NCBI GenBank assembly: GCA_001898465.1
Contig: MKTX01000001.1
Coordinates: 62,001-126,000 of the forward strand
Direction: 5' to 3'
Source of the DNA: Sphingobacteriales bacterium 39-19
GTDB lineage: Bacteria; Bacteroidota; Bacteroidia; Chitinophagales; Chitinophagaceae
DNA length: 64,000 nt
The notes beneath the pieces are model-generated. The model was not told where the DNA came from, searched no databases, and saw only the letters and a program-made list of their open reading frames with translations. The position numbers and the translations under genes are program-made. Position 1 is the stretch's first letter, and each line of letters begins with the position of its first letter. Shown here in pieces: positions 52,613 through 61,387 of the stretch.

Positions 52613-53317
52613 ATGATAGCGGGAGAACCCAGGTACAAACATCTTTTTTTTGATCTTGACCATACCCTTTGGGATTTTGATGTAAATGCAAAAATCGCAC
52701 TTACTGAAGTGTATGATAAATTCAACCTGCACACAATCGCATCATTTGATGTATTTTATCAAAATTACTTAATTCATAATGCAGCGCTTTGGAGCCGCTA
52801 CGAAAAAGGGTTTATAGGCGTTGATGAATTGAAATGGCGCCGTATGTGGCGCACCCTGCTTGATTTTAAAATGGCCAATGAAACATTAGCAAAAAAAATG
52901 AGCCAGCAATTTTTAGAAATTCTCCCCCATCAAAAAGCGGTATTCCCCTACACTTTTGAAATATTAGATTACCTGGCTGAGAAAAATTATACGCTCCACC
53001 TCATCACCAATGGTTTTGAAAAAACACAATGGAAAAAATTACAAAACAGTTCGCTCGATAAATATTTTACGGCCGTAATCACTTCTGAAGCAAGCAATAG
53101 CCTGAAGCCTAAGAAAGAAATATTTGAATACGCTTTAGCCAGGGCAAATGCCCATTTAACGCAAAGCATAATGATTGGCGATAACCAGGATGCCGATATA
53201 CAGGGTGCTATGAATGCAGGTATGGACTCTATTTTTGTGAATCATATAAATACCGAAAGCCGGCTAAAACCTACTTACATTATTACCCATTTACAAGAAT
53301 TAGAAAGTATTTTTTAG
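52613..53317 (+). CDS. HAD phosphatase, YjjG-type nucleotidase
   Basis: A 234-aa haloacid dehalogenase-fold enzyme of the YjjG group (TIGR02254 style), which remove phosphate from noncanonical pyrimidine nucleotides. Motif I DLDHTLWDFD holds D14 and D16; motif II is LITNG; motif III has the Lys in SLKPKKEIF; motif IV is IGDNQDADIQGAMNAG. Length fits. It ends 168 bases before the convergent murA stop; a small hairpin in between (ATGGGA/TCCCAT, 53330-53346) is a weak terminator. Confidence 0.88.
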   Translation: MIAGEPRYKHLFFDLDHTLWDFDVNAKIALTEVYDKFNLHTIASFDVFYQNYLIHNAALWSRYEKGFIGVDELKWRRMWRTLLDFKMANETLAKKMSQQFLEILPHQKAVFPYTFEILDYLAEKNYTLHLITNGFEKTQWKKLQNSSLDKYFTAVITSEASNSLKPKKEIFEYALARANAHLTQSIMIGDNQDADIQGAMNAGMDSIFVNHINTESRLKPTYIITHLQELESIF

Positions 53318-53329
53318 TACACAAAACTT

Positions 53330-53346
53330 ATGGGATGCATTCCCAT
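53330..53346. repeat. Hairpin between HAD and murA
   Basis: A 6-bp perfect stem ATGGGA/TCCCAT with a 5-nt loop lies 12 bases past the HAD-gene stop. Only a GTTT follows, so termination would be weak. Confidence 0.35.
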
Positions 53347-53485
53347 GTTTAAGGGGGAGTGAAATACGTTTTTTTAGAATGCCATCTGCCCCGGTTTTAG
53401 CAATCGCTTTTTTATTTCAAGGGTACCTTTAAAAAATTATCTGTATGCAAAAGGCAGGTAATTTATTCTAAACCCAATATCGCAT

Positions 53486-54796
53486 TTATCCATTTTTACG
53501 AACAATATGGGCTCCCAAACTTCTTAATCGTTCATCTATGTTTTGATACCCCCTGTCAATCTGTTCAATATTTTGAATGATGCTTTTGCCTTGTGCGCTT
53601 AATGCAGCAATCAATAGGGCAACCCCCGCACGAATATCGGGGCTGCTCATGGTGATCCCCCTTAATTGTGTTTCTCTTTCCAGGCCAATTACCACAGCCC
53701 TATGCGGATCGCATAAAATGACCTGGGCGCCCATTTCAATAAGTTTATCTACAAAAAATAAACGGCTTTCAAACATTTTTTGATGAATCAATACACTGCC
53801 CCGGGCTTGTATAGCGGTAACCAATACAATGCTCAGCAAATCGGGTGTAAAGCCCGGCCAGGGATGATCATAAATGGTAAGTACCCCCCCGTCCATATAC
53901 TTTTGTATCTCATAATACTCCTGGGCAGGTACATGTATATCATCTCCTTTAATATGCATTTGAATACCTAATTGCTGAAATTTTTCGGGGATCACCCCAA
54001 GGGCATCTACACCCGCATTCTTAATTAAAATATCACTTTGTGTCATGGCTGCCAGGCCAATAAAACTCCCCACTTCTATCATATCTGAGAGCAGGGTATG
54101 CGCTGTTCCTTGTAAAGAAGCAACACCCTCTATAATGAGTAAATTACTTCCCATACCTTGTATGGCGGCTCCCATACGAATGAGCATTTTACAAAGTTGT
54201 TGTATATAAGGTTCACAAGCGGCGTTGTAGATAGTAGTAGTGCCCTTTGCCAGTACAGCAGCCATTAAAATATTTGCAGTACCTGTTACACTGGGTTCAT
54301 CCAATAACATATAAGCGCCGTGGAGCTCTTGAGCTTCTAAGCTCACAATTCCCGAGTCGTTGTTGTATATAATTTCGGCGCCTAATTTTTGTAAGCCAAT
54401 GATATGGGTATCTAATCTTCTGCGGCCAATTTTATCGCCACCCGGTTTTGGTAAACAGGCTTTTTTAAAACGGGCGAGTAAAGGCCCCACCAGCATGATG
54501 GAGCCACGAAGGCGGGCGCTTTTTTTATGAAATTCATCGCTGGTTAAATAATCTACATTTACATCATCTGCCTTAAATGTACAAGTATTGGCGTTTACCC
54601 GGTTTATTTTTACATTGAGTTCAGCCAGTAATTCTATCAGCAGGTTTACATCAATAATATCCGGGATATTATTCACTTTTACTTCATCTGCGGTGAGTAA
54701 TACAGCGCTGATAATTTGTAAAGCTTCATTTTTTGCACCCTGGGGAGTGATCTCTCCCGAAAGTTTATTTCCTCCCGTTACTTCAAATATGCCCAT
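53486..54796 (-). CDS. murA: UDP-GlcNAc 1-carboxyvinyltransferase MurA, Asp-type
   Basis: MurA transfers enolpyruvate to UDP-GlcNAc, the first step of peptidoglycan synthesis. The 436 aa show the family: GAKNEAL near the N-terminus, LRGSIMLVGPLLARF, the PGGDKIGRRRLDTHI catalytic loop and late DIRAGVALLIAAL. In this loop the usual catalytic Cys115 (PGGCxIG in E. coli) is replaced by Asp, D121. Asp-type MurA enzymes are active and not alkylated by fosfomycin, so insensitivity to that drug is expected from this gene. The DUF4290 gene lies 134 bp upstream, reading the same way. Confidence 0.95.
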   Translation of the reverse strand: MGIFEVTGGNKLSGEITPQGAKNEALQIISAVLLTADEVKVNNIPDIIDVNLLIELLAELNVKINRVNANTCTFKADDVNVDYLTSDEFHKKSARLRGSIMLVGPLLARFKKACLPKPGGDKIGRRRLDTHIIGLQKLGAEIIYNNDSGIVSLEAQELHGAYMLLDEPSVTGTANILMAAVLAKGTTTIYNAACEPYIQQLCKMLIRMGAAIQGMGSNLLIIEGVASLQGTAHTLLSDMIEVGSFIGLAAMTQSDILIKNAGVDALGVIPEKFQQLGIQMHIKGDDIHVPAQEYYEIQKYMDGGVLTIYDHPWPGFTPDLLSIVLVTAIQARGSVLIHQKMFESRLFFVDKLIEMGAQVILCDPHRAVVIGLERETQLRGITMSSPDIRAGVALLIAALSAQGKSIIQNIEQIDRGYQNIDERLRSLGAHIVRKNG

Positions 54797-54930
54797 AGTA
54801 TCATTTTATTACACAAAATAAAGCGTTTACATGAAAATGGCAGAGATGAACTTGCTTTTATGAATAGCCAATAAGCTTTAAGCTAATGGAAATGCAGGAT
54901 GCACCTAAGGAGTCATCAATAAAGAATGGA

Positions 54931-55644
54931 TTAATATCTTTTCTTAAAATTCCGGTTGTTATTATTGCGGTTGCCGCTATTGCCGCTATTTCGGTTCCGG
55001 TTATCCCGGTTGCCGCTTCCACCGCCGCTGCGGTTATCCCTGCCACCAAAATTTTTACGGTATTGATTGCGGTTCCCACTGCGGCCATATTCAACAGGTA
55101 CCTCGTTGCGGTGTTTTACAAAAGGTTTATTATTAAATTCCAGTTCACCATCGGTTATTGAGCTCAGTTCGCTCTGAATGGAATCATCATGTACCAGTTC
55201 TTTATGCCAGTTGCTGTAAGTAAGTTTCATATAATAAGCAATGGCATTTGCAAACCCTTGTTTCTTTTCGGGGTTTTCTTCTTTTAATGCTTTGTTTATT
55301 ACATTTTCTATATTCTTACCCAGGTGGTTAAACTTGGGATGGCTTTTAGGATAAGGTAATGGAGCCGGTTTTTCCTGTAACTCTTCTCTTGTAGGGATGG
55401 GGTATGGACTATCTACATCTAATTTAAAATCGCTGATAAGGAAAAGATGATCCCATAATTTATGCCTGAAATCTTCAATATTCTTTAACTGCGGGTTTAA
55501 GAAGCCCATGAGTTCTATCACGGCATTGGCATTTTTTTGCCTTTCATTTCGGTCTTCTATTTTGAGCAAATACTCAACCATCTTTTGAATATGGCGGCCA
55601 TATTCTTTCATTATTAGATGGTTACGGGTAGTATTGTATTCCAT
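54931..55644 (-). CDS. DUF4290 protein with Gly/Asn/Arg-rich tail
   Basis: A 237-aa protein of the Bacteroidota-specific DUF4290 family, whose members begin M-x-Y-N-T and have the E-Y-G-R-x-x-Q-K-M-V-E-Y motif, here MEYNTTRNHLIMKEYGRHIQKMVEY. The domain reaches about residue 185. A strongly basic, Gly/Asn/Arg-rich tail follows (GNRNQYRKNFGGRDNR, then many NR, GN repeats to RNFKKRY), of the RGG-like sort found in RNA-binding proteins. The frame opens eight codons earlier at ATG 55668, but the family start and the -7 box at 55680-55673 favour 55644. It precedes murA in the same direction. Confidence 0.82.
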   Translation of the reverse strand: MEYNTTRNHLIMKEYGRHIQKMVEYLLKIEDRNERQKNANAVIELMGFLNPQLKNIEDFRHKLWDHLFLISDFKLDVDSPYPIPTREELQEKPAPLPYPKSHPKFNHLGKNIENVINKALKEENPEKKQGFANAIAYYMKLTYSNWHKELVHDDSIQSELSSITDGELEFNNKPFVKHRNEVPVEYGRSGNRNQYRKNFGGRDNRSGGGSGNRDNRNRNSGNSGNRNNNNRNFKKRY

Positions 55645-55672
55645 ACTAACACTATTACTATTATACATTGAG

Positions 55673-55680
55673 CAAATTTA
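55673..55680 (-). promoter_or_regulatory. -7 promoter element of the DUF4290-murA unit
   Basis: TAAATTTG on the minus strand ends 4 bp before ATG 55668 and 28 bp before ATG 55644. If the outer ATG is used, the transcript is leaderless. Confidence 0.6.
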
Positions 55681-55874
55681 AGTGGTAAAATCCTACTAAA
55701 CAAATAATGGCTACGCCCGGGTTACCTGTATTTTTTCATACAAACTATTAACGCCCATTAAGGGTATTGTATTTTATAAGAAGGAATAATGGGAGCCTGT
55801 TATTTATTAAAATTAATACTTTACAATGAAAAGGAGAAAAGCAATTGTCTTCATCAACTTAAACCCTTAGTTCT

Positions 55875-55882
55875 TAGCTTTG
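55875..55882 (+). promoter_or_regulatory. -7 promoter element of kbl
   Basis: TAGCTTTG lies inside a longer open frame that begins at 55789 and 17 bp before ATG 55900. It shows that 55900 is the start. Confidence 0.75.
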
Positions 55883-55899
55883 TAAAAAATAAAGTTTTT

Positions 55900-57087
55900 A
55901 TGAATAATGCCTTTACCCACCGTATTGCTGCCGAACTGGATGAAATAAAAGAAGCCGGTTTATTTAAAAATGAAAGAATCATAAGTAGTGAACAGGGAGC
56001 CGAGATCATTGTAAATGGTAAAACGGTATTGAATTTTTGTGCGAATAATTACCTGGGGCTTTCCTCGCATCCCAAAGTAATAGAAGCAGCTAAAAAATAT
56101 GTGGACTACCGGGGTTATGGTATGAGCAGTGTACGGTTTATCTGTGGCACACAGGATATTCATAAAGAACTGGAGAAAAAAATTTCCGATTTCCTGGGTA
56201 CAGAAGATACCATTTTATATGCTGCAGCCTTTGATGCTAACGGGGGTGTGTTTGAACCTCTTTTTGGTGTAGAAGATGCCATCATCAGCGATGCGCTGAA
56301 CCATGCTTCCATTATAGATGGGGTAAGGCTTTGTAAAGCACAAAGATTCCGGTACGAACATAATGATATGGCAGACCTGGAAGCCAAACTAAAAGAAACA
56401 GCAGGATTGCGCAGCCGCATCATTGTTACCGATGGATCTTTTAGTATGGATGGTACCATTGCCCAACTTGATAAAATTTGCGACTTGGCCGATACATATG
56501 ATGCCATTGTGATGATTGATGAATGTCATTCATCGGGATTCCTAGGCAAAACCGGCAGGGGAACCCATGAATACCGGAATGTAATGGGACGCATTGATAT
56601 AATTACAGGCACCCTGGGCAAAGCGCTGGGGGGAGCCAGTGGTGGCTTCACCAGTGGTAAAAAAGAAATTATTGAAATGCTTCGCCAGCGTAGCCGTCCT
56701 TATTTATTTTCTAATACCCTGGCCCCCGGTATTGTGGGTGCCAGCATTGCAGTATTTGATTTATTAAGCGGTACAACTGAACTACGGGATAAATTAGAAA
56801 CGAATACCCGCTTTTTCAGGGAAAAAATGACAGCTGCCGGTTTTGATATAAAGCCCGGCGATCACCCGATTGTACCGATCATGCTATACGATGCCGTACT
56901 GGCACAAAACTTTGCATCCCGATTGCTCGATGAAGGTATTTATGTAATAGGATTTTTCTTTCCGGTAGTTGCAAAAGGCCAGGCCCGCATAAGGGTACAA
57001 ATTAGTGCAGCGCATGAACCCCGCCATTTAGAAAAAGCCATTGCCGCTTTTACCAAAATTGGAAAAGAGCTGGGGGTATTAAAATAA
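55900..57087 (+). CDS. kbl: Glycine C-acetyltransferase (2-amino-3-ketobutyrate CoA ligase)
   Basis: This PLP enzyme cleaves 2-amino-3-ketobutyrate with CoA to glycine and acetyl-CoA in threonine breakdown. The 395 aa match Kbl: NFCANNYLGLSSHP, GYGMSSVRFICGTQDIHKELE, DALNHASIIDG, VMIDECHSSGFLGKTGRGT and the PLP-lysine K241 in TLGKALGGASGG. Similar enzymes (serine palmitoyl-, KAPA- and ALA synthases) share the fold, but RFICGTQD and GRGTHEY fit Kbl best. The frame is open back to 55789; the promoter at 55875 and the family start support ATG 55900. Threonine dehydrogenase is not adjacent. Confidence 0.93.
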   Translation: MNNAFTHRIAAELDEIKEAGLFKNERIISSEQGAEIIVNGKTVLNFCANNYLGLSSHPKVIEAAKKYVDYRGYGMSSVRFICGTQDIHKELEKKISDFLGTEDTILYAAAFDANGGVFEPLFGVEDAIISDALNHASIIDGVRLCKAQRFRYEHNDMADLEAKLKETAGLRSRIIVTDGSFSMDGTIAQLDKICDLADTYDAIVMIDECHSSGFLGKTGRGTHEYRNVMGRIDIITGTLGKALGGASGGFTSGKKEIIEMLRQRSRPYLFSNTLAPGIVGASIAVFDLLSGTTELRDKLETNTRFFREKMTAAGFDIKPGDHPIVPIMLYDAVLAQNFASRLLDEGIYVIGFFFPVVAKGQARIRVQISAAHEPRHLEKAIAAFTKIGKELGVLK

Positions 57088-57258
57088 AATGATTGTTTAT
57101 TTGGCTGCATCTAATTTTTAACGGTATTTCTTCCCGGTTAAATTTGGCAAACCCATTTGCTGTATTCAATCCTCACATTACTGCAGTTTCCTGCTCGTTA
57201 CCGGGTATCGCTGAAGGATTTTTTTTAGGTTATTTATTATTCAAAAAATATCCCGGCA

Positions 57259-57283
57259 TAAAAAAAGCGCTTTAAAAAGCGCT
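57259..57283 (-). terminator. Intrinsic terminator of the thiolase gene
   Basis: The stem AGCGCTTT/AAAGCGCT (57266-57273 with 57276-57283) opens to a small loop. A T6 run follows leftward, 22 bases past the thiolase stop. It also bounds the kbl transcript. Confidence 0.75.
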
Positions 57284-57305
57284 CCTTACAAAGTAAAAAA
57301 AATCG

Positions 57306-58484
57306 TTAGTTAATATTTTCAATAATACCTGCAATGCCCTGTCCGCCGCCTACACAAGCAGTTACAATACCATATTTTTTTTGCAGGCGTTTCATATCAT
57401 TTATAATTTGAATAGTGAGTTTGCAACCGGTACAACCCAAAGGATGCCCCAGTGCAATAGCGCCCCCATTTATGTTTACCATTTCAGGGTTCAAACCTAA
57501 CTCTCTTATTACGGCTAAAGATTGAGAAGCAAAAGCCTCATTTAATTCTATCAGGTCTATATCACTTAAGCTCATTCCTGCCTGTTTCAGTACTTTAGGT
57601 ACGGCAGCCACCGGGCCAATTCCCATAATGCGTGGATGTACTCCTGCACTGGCACAATTCACTAAACGGGCAATGGGTTTTAAACCCAGTTCATTTACCA
57701 TTCTTTCACTCATTACAATTACAAAAGCGGCTCCATCACTGGTTTGCGAACTATTACCTGCTGTTACTACACCACCGGCAGCAAATGCAGGTTTCAGTTT
57801 TGCCAGTCCTTCTACCGTTGTGTCCCTGCGCAAGCCCTCATCGGTATCTACCACATAGCTACGGGTTTTTCTTTTTTGGTTTTCATCTACATATATTTCA
57901 TTTACTGTAATGGGTAGTATCCCCGTTTTAAAGTAGCCGTTATCAATTGCCGCTGCTGCTTTTTTATGGCTATTAAAACTAAATTCATCCTGGTCTTCCC
58001 TGCTCACCTGGTATTCTTTAGCTACCGCTTCGGCTGTAAGCCCCATGCTTAAATAATAATCCGGGTCGTCTTTTGCAATTTCGTAAGAAGGTACTGTTTT
58101 CCATCCCGCAGTGGGTACCAGGCTCATACTTTCTGTTCCACCGGCAATAATACATTCTGCCATACCGGTTCTGATTTTAGCAGTTGCCATGGCAATACTT
58201 TCCAGGCCGCTTGCACAATAGCGGTTAATCGTAATACCGGCTGCATCAATCCCCACCGCTTTGGCGGCAATAATGCGGCCTACCTGCAAGCCTTGTTCTG
58301 CCTCTGGTACGGCATTGCCCACAATTACATCATCTACCCTTTTGGCATCCAGCTGCGGTACACTGGCCAGCAGGCCCTGTATCACTTCTATAGCCAGGTT
58401 ATCTGGCCGGGTAAACCTAAAAAAACCTTTTTTACTTTTTCCAACTGCGGTTCTAAAGCCAGCAACAATATATGCTTCCTGCAT
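57306..58484 (-). CDS. Thiolase (acetyl-CoA acyltransferase)
   Basis: A 392-aa thiolase with all catalytic elements: C90 in [10 protein letters not shown] (nucleophile), the [14 protein letters not shown] segment with the active-site His near 345, and the second Cys in CVGGGQG near 378. N-terminal [13 protein letters not shown] resembles the degradative acetyl-CoA C-acyltransferase (FadA/FadI-like) branch, but biosynthetic use cannot be excluded. It stands alone, with a terminator; no dehydrogenase or hydratase neighbour hints at the pathway. Confidence 0.92.
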   Translation of the reverse strand: MQEAYIVAGFRTAVGKSKKGFFRFTRPDNLAIEVIQGLLASVPQLDAKRVDDVIVGNAVPEAEQGLQVGRIIAAKAVGIDAAGITINRYCASGLESIAMATAKIRTGMAECIIAGGTESMSLVPTAGWKTVPSYEIAKDDPDYYLSMGLTAEAVAKEYQVSREDQDEFSFNSHKKAAAAIDNGYFKTGILPITVNEIYVDENQKRKTRSYVVDTDEGLRRDTTVEGLAKLKPAFAAGGVVTAGNSSQTSDGAAFVIVMSERMVNELGLKPIARLVNCASAGVHPRIMGIGPVAAVPKVLKQAGMSLSDIDLIELNEAFASQSLAVIRELGLNPEMVNINGGAIALGHPLGCTGCKLTIQIINDMKRLQKKYGIVTACVGGGQGIAGIIENIN

Positions 58485-58535
58485 TGTAATTTTTTTATGT
58501 TATGAACGGGCTGTCAACTGTTGGCCTGCCTGCAT

Positions 58536-58610
58536 CTGCGGTTCGGGCTATCCGTTGCAATCTTATTTATTCGTTCCTCATAAATAAGGATTTTCACTTC
58601 TATCCCGCAG
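58536..58610. repeat. Nested hairpin element upstream of pyrD and the thiolase gene
   Basis: An outer 6-bp stem CTGCGG/CCGCAG (58536-58541 with 58605-58610) encloses an inner 9-bp stem CTTATTTAT/ATAAATAAG (58562-58570 with 58580-58588) with the loop TCGTTCCTC. CTATCC occurs in both arms. The element is richer in GC than the flanks and looks like a dispersed intergenic repeat. Confidence 0.45.
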
Positions 58611-58725
58611 CCACTCTACAGTCTACCTCTGTGCGACAGCAAGAAATTTCATTTTAGTTGTTTATGCAACTTTATAGATCAAAGTTATAATTTCCCGCCC
58701 AAAGCAAAAAACTAAAATCCTATAT

Positions 58726-58733
58726 TACATTTG
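58726..58733 (+). promoter_or_regulatory. -7 promoter element of pyrD
   Basis: TACATTTG ends 7 bp before ATG 58741; the leader would be almost absent. Confidence 0.7.
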
Positions 58734-58740
58734 CGCCAAT

Positions 58741-59790
58741 ATGTATTCATTATTACGTTCTGTTTTATTTTTACTAGATGCTGAAAAAGTTCATTATTTT
58801 TCAATGAACTTCCTCAAAACCCTTTGCAGCATAGGTTTTATTAGGAAAGTAATCACAAAAATATACAGCCCAAAAGATATACCTGTTACCGCCTTTGGGC
58901 TTCGTTTTAAAAATGCAGTAGGCCTGGCAGCCGGGTTCGATAAAAATGCATTATACCTCCGGGAACTGGAAACCCTGGGTTTTAGCCATATAGAAATCGG
59001 TACAGTTACCCCTCTTCCTCAACCAGGTAATGATGCACCCCGGCTTTTTAGGCTACCTGCTGACCGGGCTTTACTGAATAGAATGGGTTTTAATAACGAT
59101 GGTGCAGAAGTGATTGCCCTGCGGCTAAAACTTTGGAAATCTAAACCCTCAAACCTGATCATTGGTGGAAATATTGGTAAGAATAAACTTACCCCCAATG
59201 AAGATGCCTGGCAGGATTATGAAAAATGTTTTTTAGCACTCCATCCCTTTGTTGATTACTTTGTAGTAAATGTAAGTAGCCCCAATACCCCGGGATTAAG
59301 GGAATTACAGGAAAAAAAATCGCTCCTGGAAATTTTTACCGTTTTACAAAACCATAATTCCAAACTGGAATCACCCAAACCCTTACTGCTTAAAATTGCA
59401 CCCGATTTAAGTGTTGCACAAATTGACGATGTAATAGACCTGGCTATGGAAATAAAACTCGATGGCCTGGTTGCATGTAATACCACGCTGGACAGAACAG
59501 GCTTATCCGGTAAATCAAAAGAAAAAGCAAATACATGGGGCATGGGTGGCTTAAGCGGTTACCCCGTAAAAGAGAAAAGCGCTGAAATTATCCGGTATAT
59601 ATCTCAAAAAACAAAAGGTACTATCCCCATTATTGGCAGTGGTGGAATTTTTACTGCAAAGGATGTAAAAGAAAAATCAGATGCAGGCGCTACCCTGGTA
59701 CAAGTATGGACCGGTTTTGTTTACGAAGGGCCCGGAATTGTAAAAAAAATTTGTAAATCATTATATACAGGGGCCAGCGGCCGTTGGTAA
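58741..59790 (+). CDS. pyrD: Dihydroorotate dehydrogenase (quinone), class 2
   Basis: PyrD oxidises dihydroorotate to orotate and passes electrons to menaquinone. The 349 aa carry a short N-terminal membrane-associated helix (MYSLLRSVLFLLDAEKVHYFSM), which marks class 2, then FGLRFKNAVGLAAGFDKNA, the FMN region IEIGTVTPLPQPGN, the catalytic Ser loop VNVSSPNTPGLRELQ and GSGGIFTAKDVKEK. The terC-family gene follows 42 bp later with its own promoter. Confidence 0.95.
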   Translation: MYSLLRSVLFLLDAEKVHYFSMNFLKTLCSIGFIRKVITKIYSPKDIPVTAFGLRFKNAVGLAAGFDKNALYLRELETLGFSHIEIGTVTPLPQPGNDAPRLFRLPADRALLNRMGFNNDGAEVIALRLKLWKSKPSNLIIGGNIGKNKLTPNEDAWQDYEKCFLALHPFVDYFVVNVSSPNTPGLRELQEKKSLLEIFTVLQNHNSKLESPKPLLLKIAPDLSVAQIDDVIDLAMEIKLDGLVACNTTLDRTGLSGKSKEKANTWGMGGLSGYPVKEKSAEIIRYISQKTKGTIPIIGSGGIFTAKDVKEKSDAGATLVQVWTGFVYEGPGIVKKICKSLYTGASGRW

Positions 59791-59820
59791 TAAATTTTTG
59801 AGGGCTGTTCATTTCCCCCC

Positions 59821-59828
59821 TACTTTTG
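59821..59828 (+). promoter_or_regulatory. -7 promoter element touching the TerC-family start
   Basis: TACTTTTG ends only 4 bp before ATG 59833. If used, the mRNA begins at or next to the ATG. Confidence 0.65.
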
Positions 59829-59832
59829 CGGC

Positions 59833-60636
59833 ATGGAACATCTTTTAACTTCAGAGAGCATCATTAGTTTTTTAGTATTGGTGGTTTTAGAAATTGTACT
59901 GGGCATTGATAATGTAATTTTTGTAAGCATTATCATGAACCGGCTGAAAGAAATTAAAGATCAAAAAAAAGCGAGAATCATTTGGATGATTACGGGCATC
60001 AGCTCCCGGATTTTATTATTGATGGCGCTTAGCTGGTTATTATCACAAAAAGGAAAACCGGTATTTACTCTTTTTGAAAAAGGATTTGACCTGGCCAGCC
60101 TGGTTATGTTACTGGGTGGTTTGTTCCTGATATATAAATCAGTAAAAGAAATTCATGCGAAGCTGGAAGGGGAAGACCCCAACGATTTAAATACAAAAAA
60201 GCCCGGCTTAAGCCTTATGCAGGCTGTATTTCAAATTATGCTGATAGATGCTGTATTTTCTTTTGATAGCATCATAACTGCGGGGGGTACGGCCAAACAT
60301 TTAGAAATAATGGTTGCCGCAGTTGTTATTGCCATGATCATCATGTTTATGTTCAGCCCCGGTATTGCATCCTTTATTCATAAACACCCTACTTTAAAAA
60401 TGCTGGCGCTTTCTTTTTTAGTGATGATTGGCCTTAGCCTGGTAATGGAAGGATGGAATGCCGATAAAGCACATGAGCTCCACATGAAAAATTATATTTA
60501 TTTTGGAATGGCTTTTTCTTTTATTGTTGAGCTCCTGAATATGACGATGATAAACCGGGCCAAAAAAAGGCATCTTGTAAAATTAAATGAACCAGAACTA
60601 CCTGCCCAACCCGGTAAAAATGATGAAGCAGATTAA
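59833..60636 (+). CDS. TerC-family integral membrane protein
   Basis: A 267-aa protein with about seven hydrophobic helices and the TerC acidic motifs in membrane: VVLEIVLGIDNVIFVSIIMNRL and MLIDAVFSFDSIITA. Family members (TerC, YkoY, Alx) are linked to manganese export and metal loading of exported proteins, or tellurite resistance; here a manganese role is plausible but unproven. The last codons overlap the convergent rsmE gene by 4 bp. Confidence 0.92.
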   Translation: MEHLLTSESIISFLVLVVLEIVLGIDNVIFVSIIMNRLKEIKDQKKARIIWMITGISSRILLLMALSWLLSQKGKPVFTLFEKGFDLASLVMLLGGLFLIYKSVKEIHAKLEGEDPNDLNTKKPGLSLMQAVFQIMLIDAVFSFDSIITAGGTAKHLEIMVAAVVIAMIIMFMFSPGIASFIHKHPTLKMLALSFLVMIGLSLVMEGWNADKAHELHMKNYIYFGMAFSFIVELLNMTMINRAKKRHLVKLNEPELPAQPGKNDEAD

Positions 60637-61337
60637 AGCTGCTGCAATAACGTAATCGCTACAATAGCGGCCGTTTCGGTACGTAAGCGGGTATTGCCCA
60701 GGGCTACCGGTTTAAAATTTTGCTGCAACGCTTCTTCAATTTCCCGGTTTGTAAAATCACCTTCGGGGCCAATCAGGATCAAGCTATCGTTTGCAGGGGG
60801 CAGGGTGCTTAAAGCTGTTTTGGCAGTATCGCTTTCGCAATGAGCAATTAATTTTTGAGAAGCAGGAGCCATTTTTAAATAATCAGAAAACTTTATGGGC
60901 CTCTCCAGTATCGGCAACCAGGCCTGCTGCGATTGCAGCATAGCGCTGATCATTATGCTTTGCAACCTTTCTGTTTTTACCTGTACTTTTTCAGTTCTTT
61001 CACATAGCAGCGGTACAATCTGCATAATACCAATCTCTGTGGCTTTTTCTATAAACCATTCAAAGCGGCTATTATTTTTTAATGGAGAAATGGCAATACA
61101 AACTTTTTTGGGGGGGATCGGTATTTTTTGGGTATCTAAAACGAATACGACACATTTTTTCCGGTGATCTTCTATGATCTTACAAGTGAATATATGTCCA
61201 CGGCCATCGGTTACAAGGATAAGTTCACCCAGTTTCATCCTCAATACCTGGATGATGTGTTTACTGTTATTTTCATCGAGGGCTAGTTGGGTGCTTTCAG
61301 CATTTGCAGAATGAATATAAAAATAAGGGAGTGCCAT
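60633..61337 (-). CDS. rsmE: 16S rRNA m3U1498 methyltransferase
   Basis: RsmE methylates U1498 of 16S rRNA using SAM. At 234 aa it has an N-terminal PUA-like domain and a SPOUT domain with LIGPEGDFTNREIEEA and LGNTRLRTETAAIVAI (the trefoil-knot SAM site). The ATG at 61337 is preferred to a TTG two codons upstream because MALPYFYIHSA is the family start. dnaB lies 50 bp upstream in the same direction, and they may be co-transcribed. Confidence 0.94.
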   Translation of the reverse strand: MALPYFYIHSANAESTQLALDENNSKHIIQVLRMKLGELILVTDGRGHIFTCKIIEDHRKKCVVFVLDTQKIPIPPKKVCIAISPLKNNSRFEWFIEKATEIGIMQIVPLLCERTEKVQVKTERLQSIMISAMLQSQQAWLPILERPIKFSDYLKMAPASQKLIAHCESDTAKTALSTLPPANDSLILIGPEGDFTNREIEEALQQNFKPVALGNTRLRTETAAIVAITLLQQL

Positions 61338-61387
61338 ACACAATTAAAAAAACGAGATACTTGTTCTCATTTTAAAATAAAAGAATA

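Noticed and set aside
54886..55161. Hydrophobic plus-strand frame opposite the DUF4290 tail
   Set aside because: Val/Ala/Ile runs mirror the Asn/Gly/Arg repeats of the tail on the other strand; not a gene.
57093..57275. Open frame of 60 codons after kbl, with a hydrophobic tail (GFFLGYLLFKKYP)
   Set aside because: It starts at TTG and its end runs through the thiolase terminator. The ATG three bases earlier, in another frame, stops after ten codons. It might be the remnant of a small membrane protein, but support is too weak.
58621..58650. Further possible copy of the GTGCGACGC element
   Set aside because: Only TGTGCGAC (8 bases) is shared, which is expected by chance.
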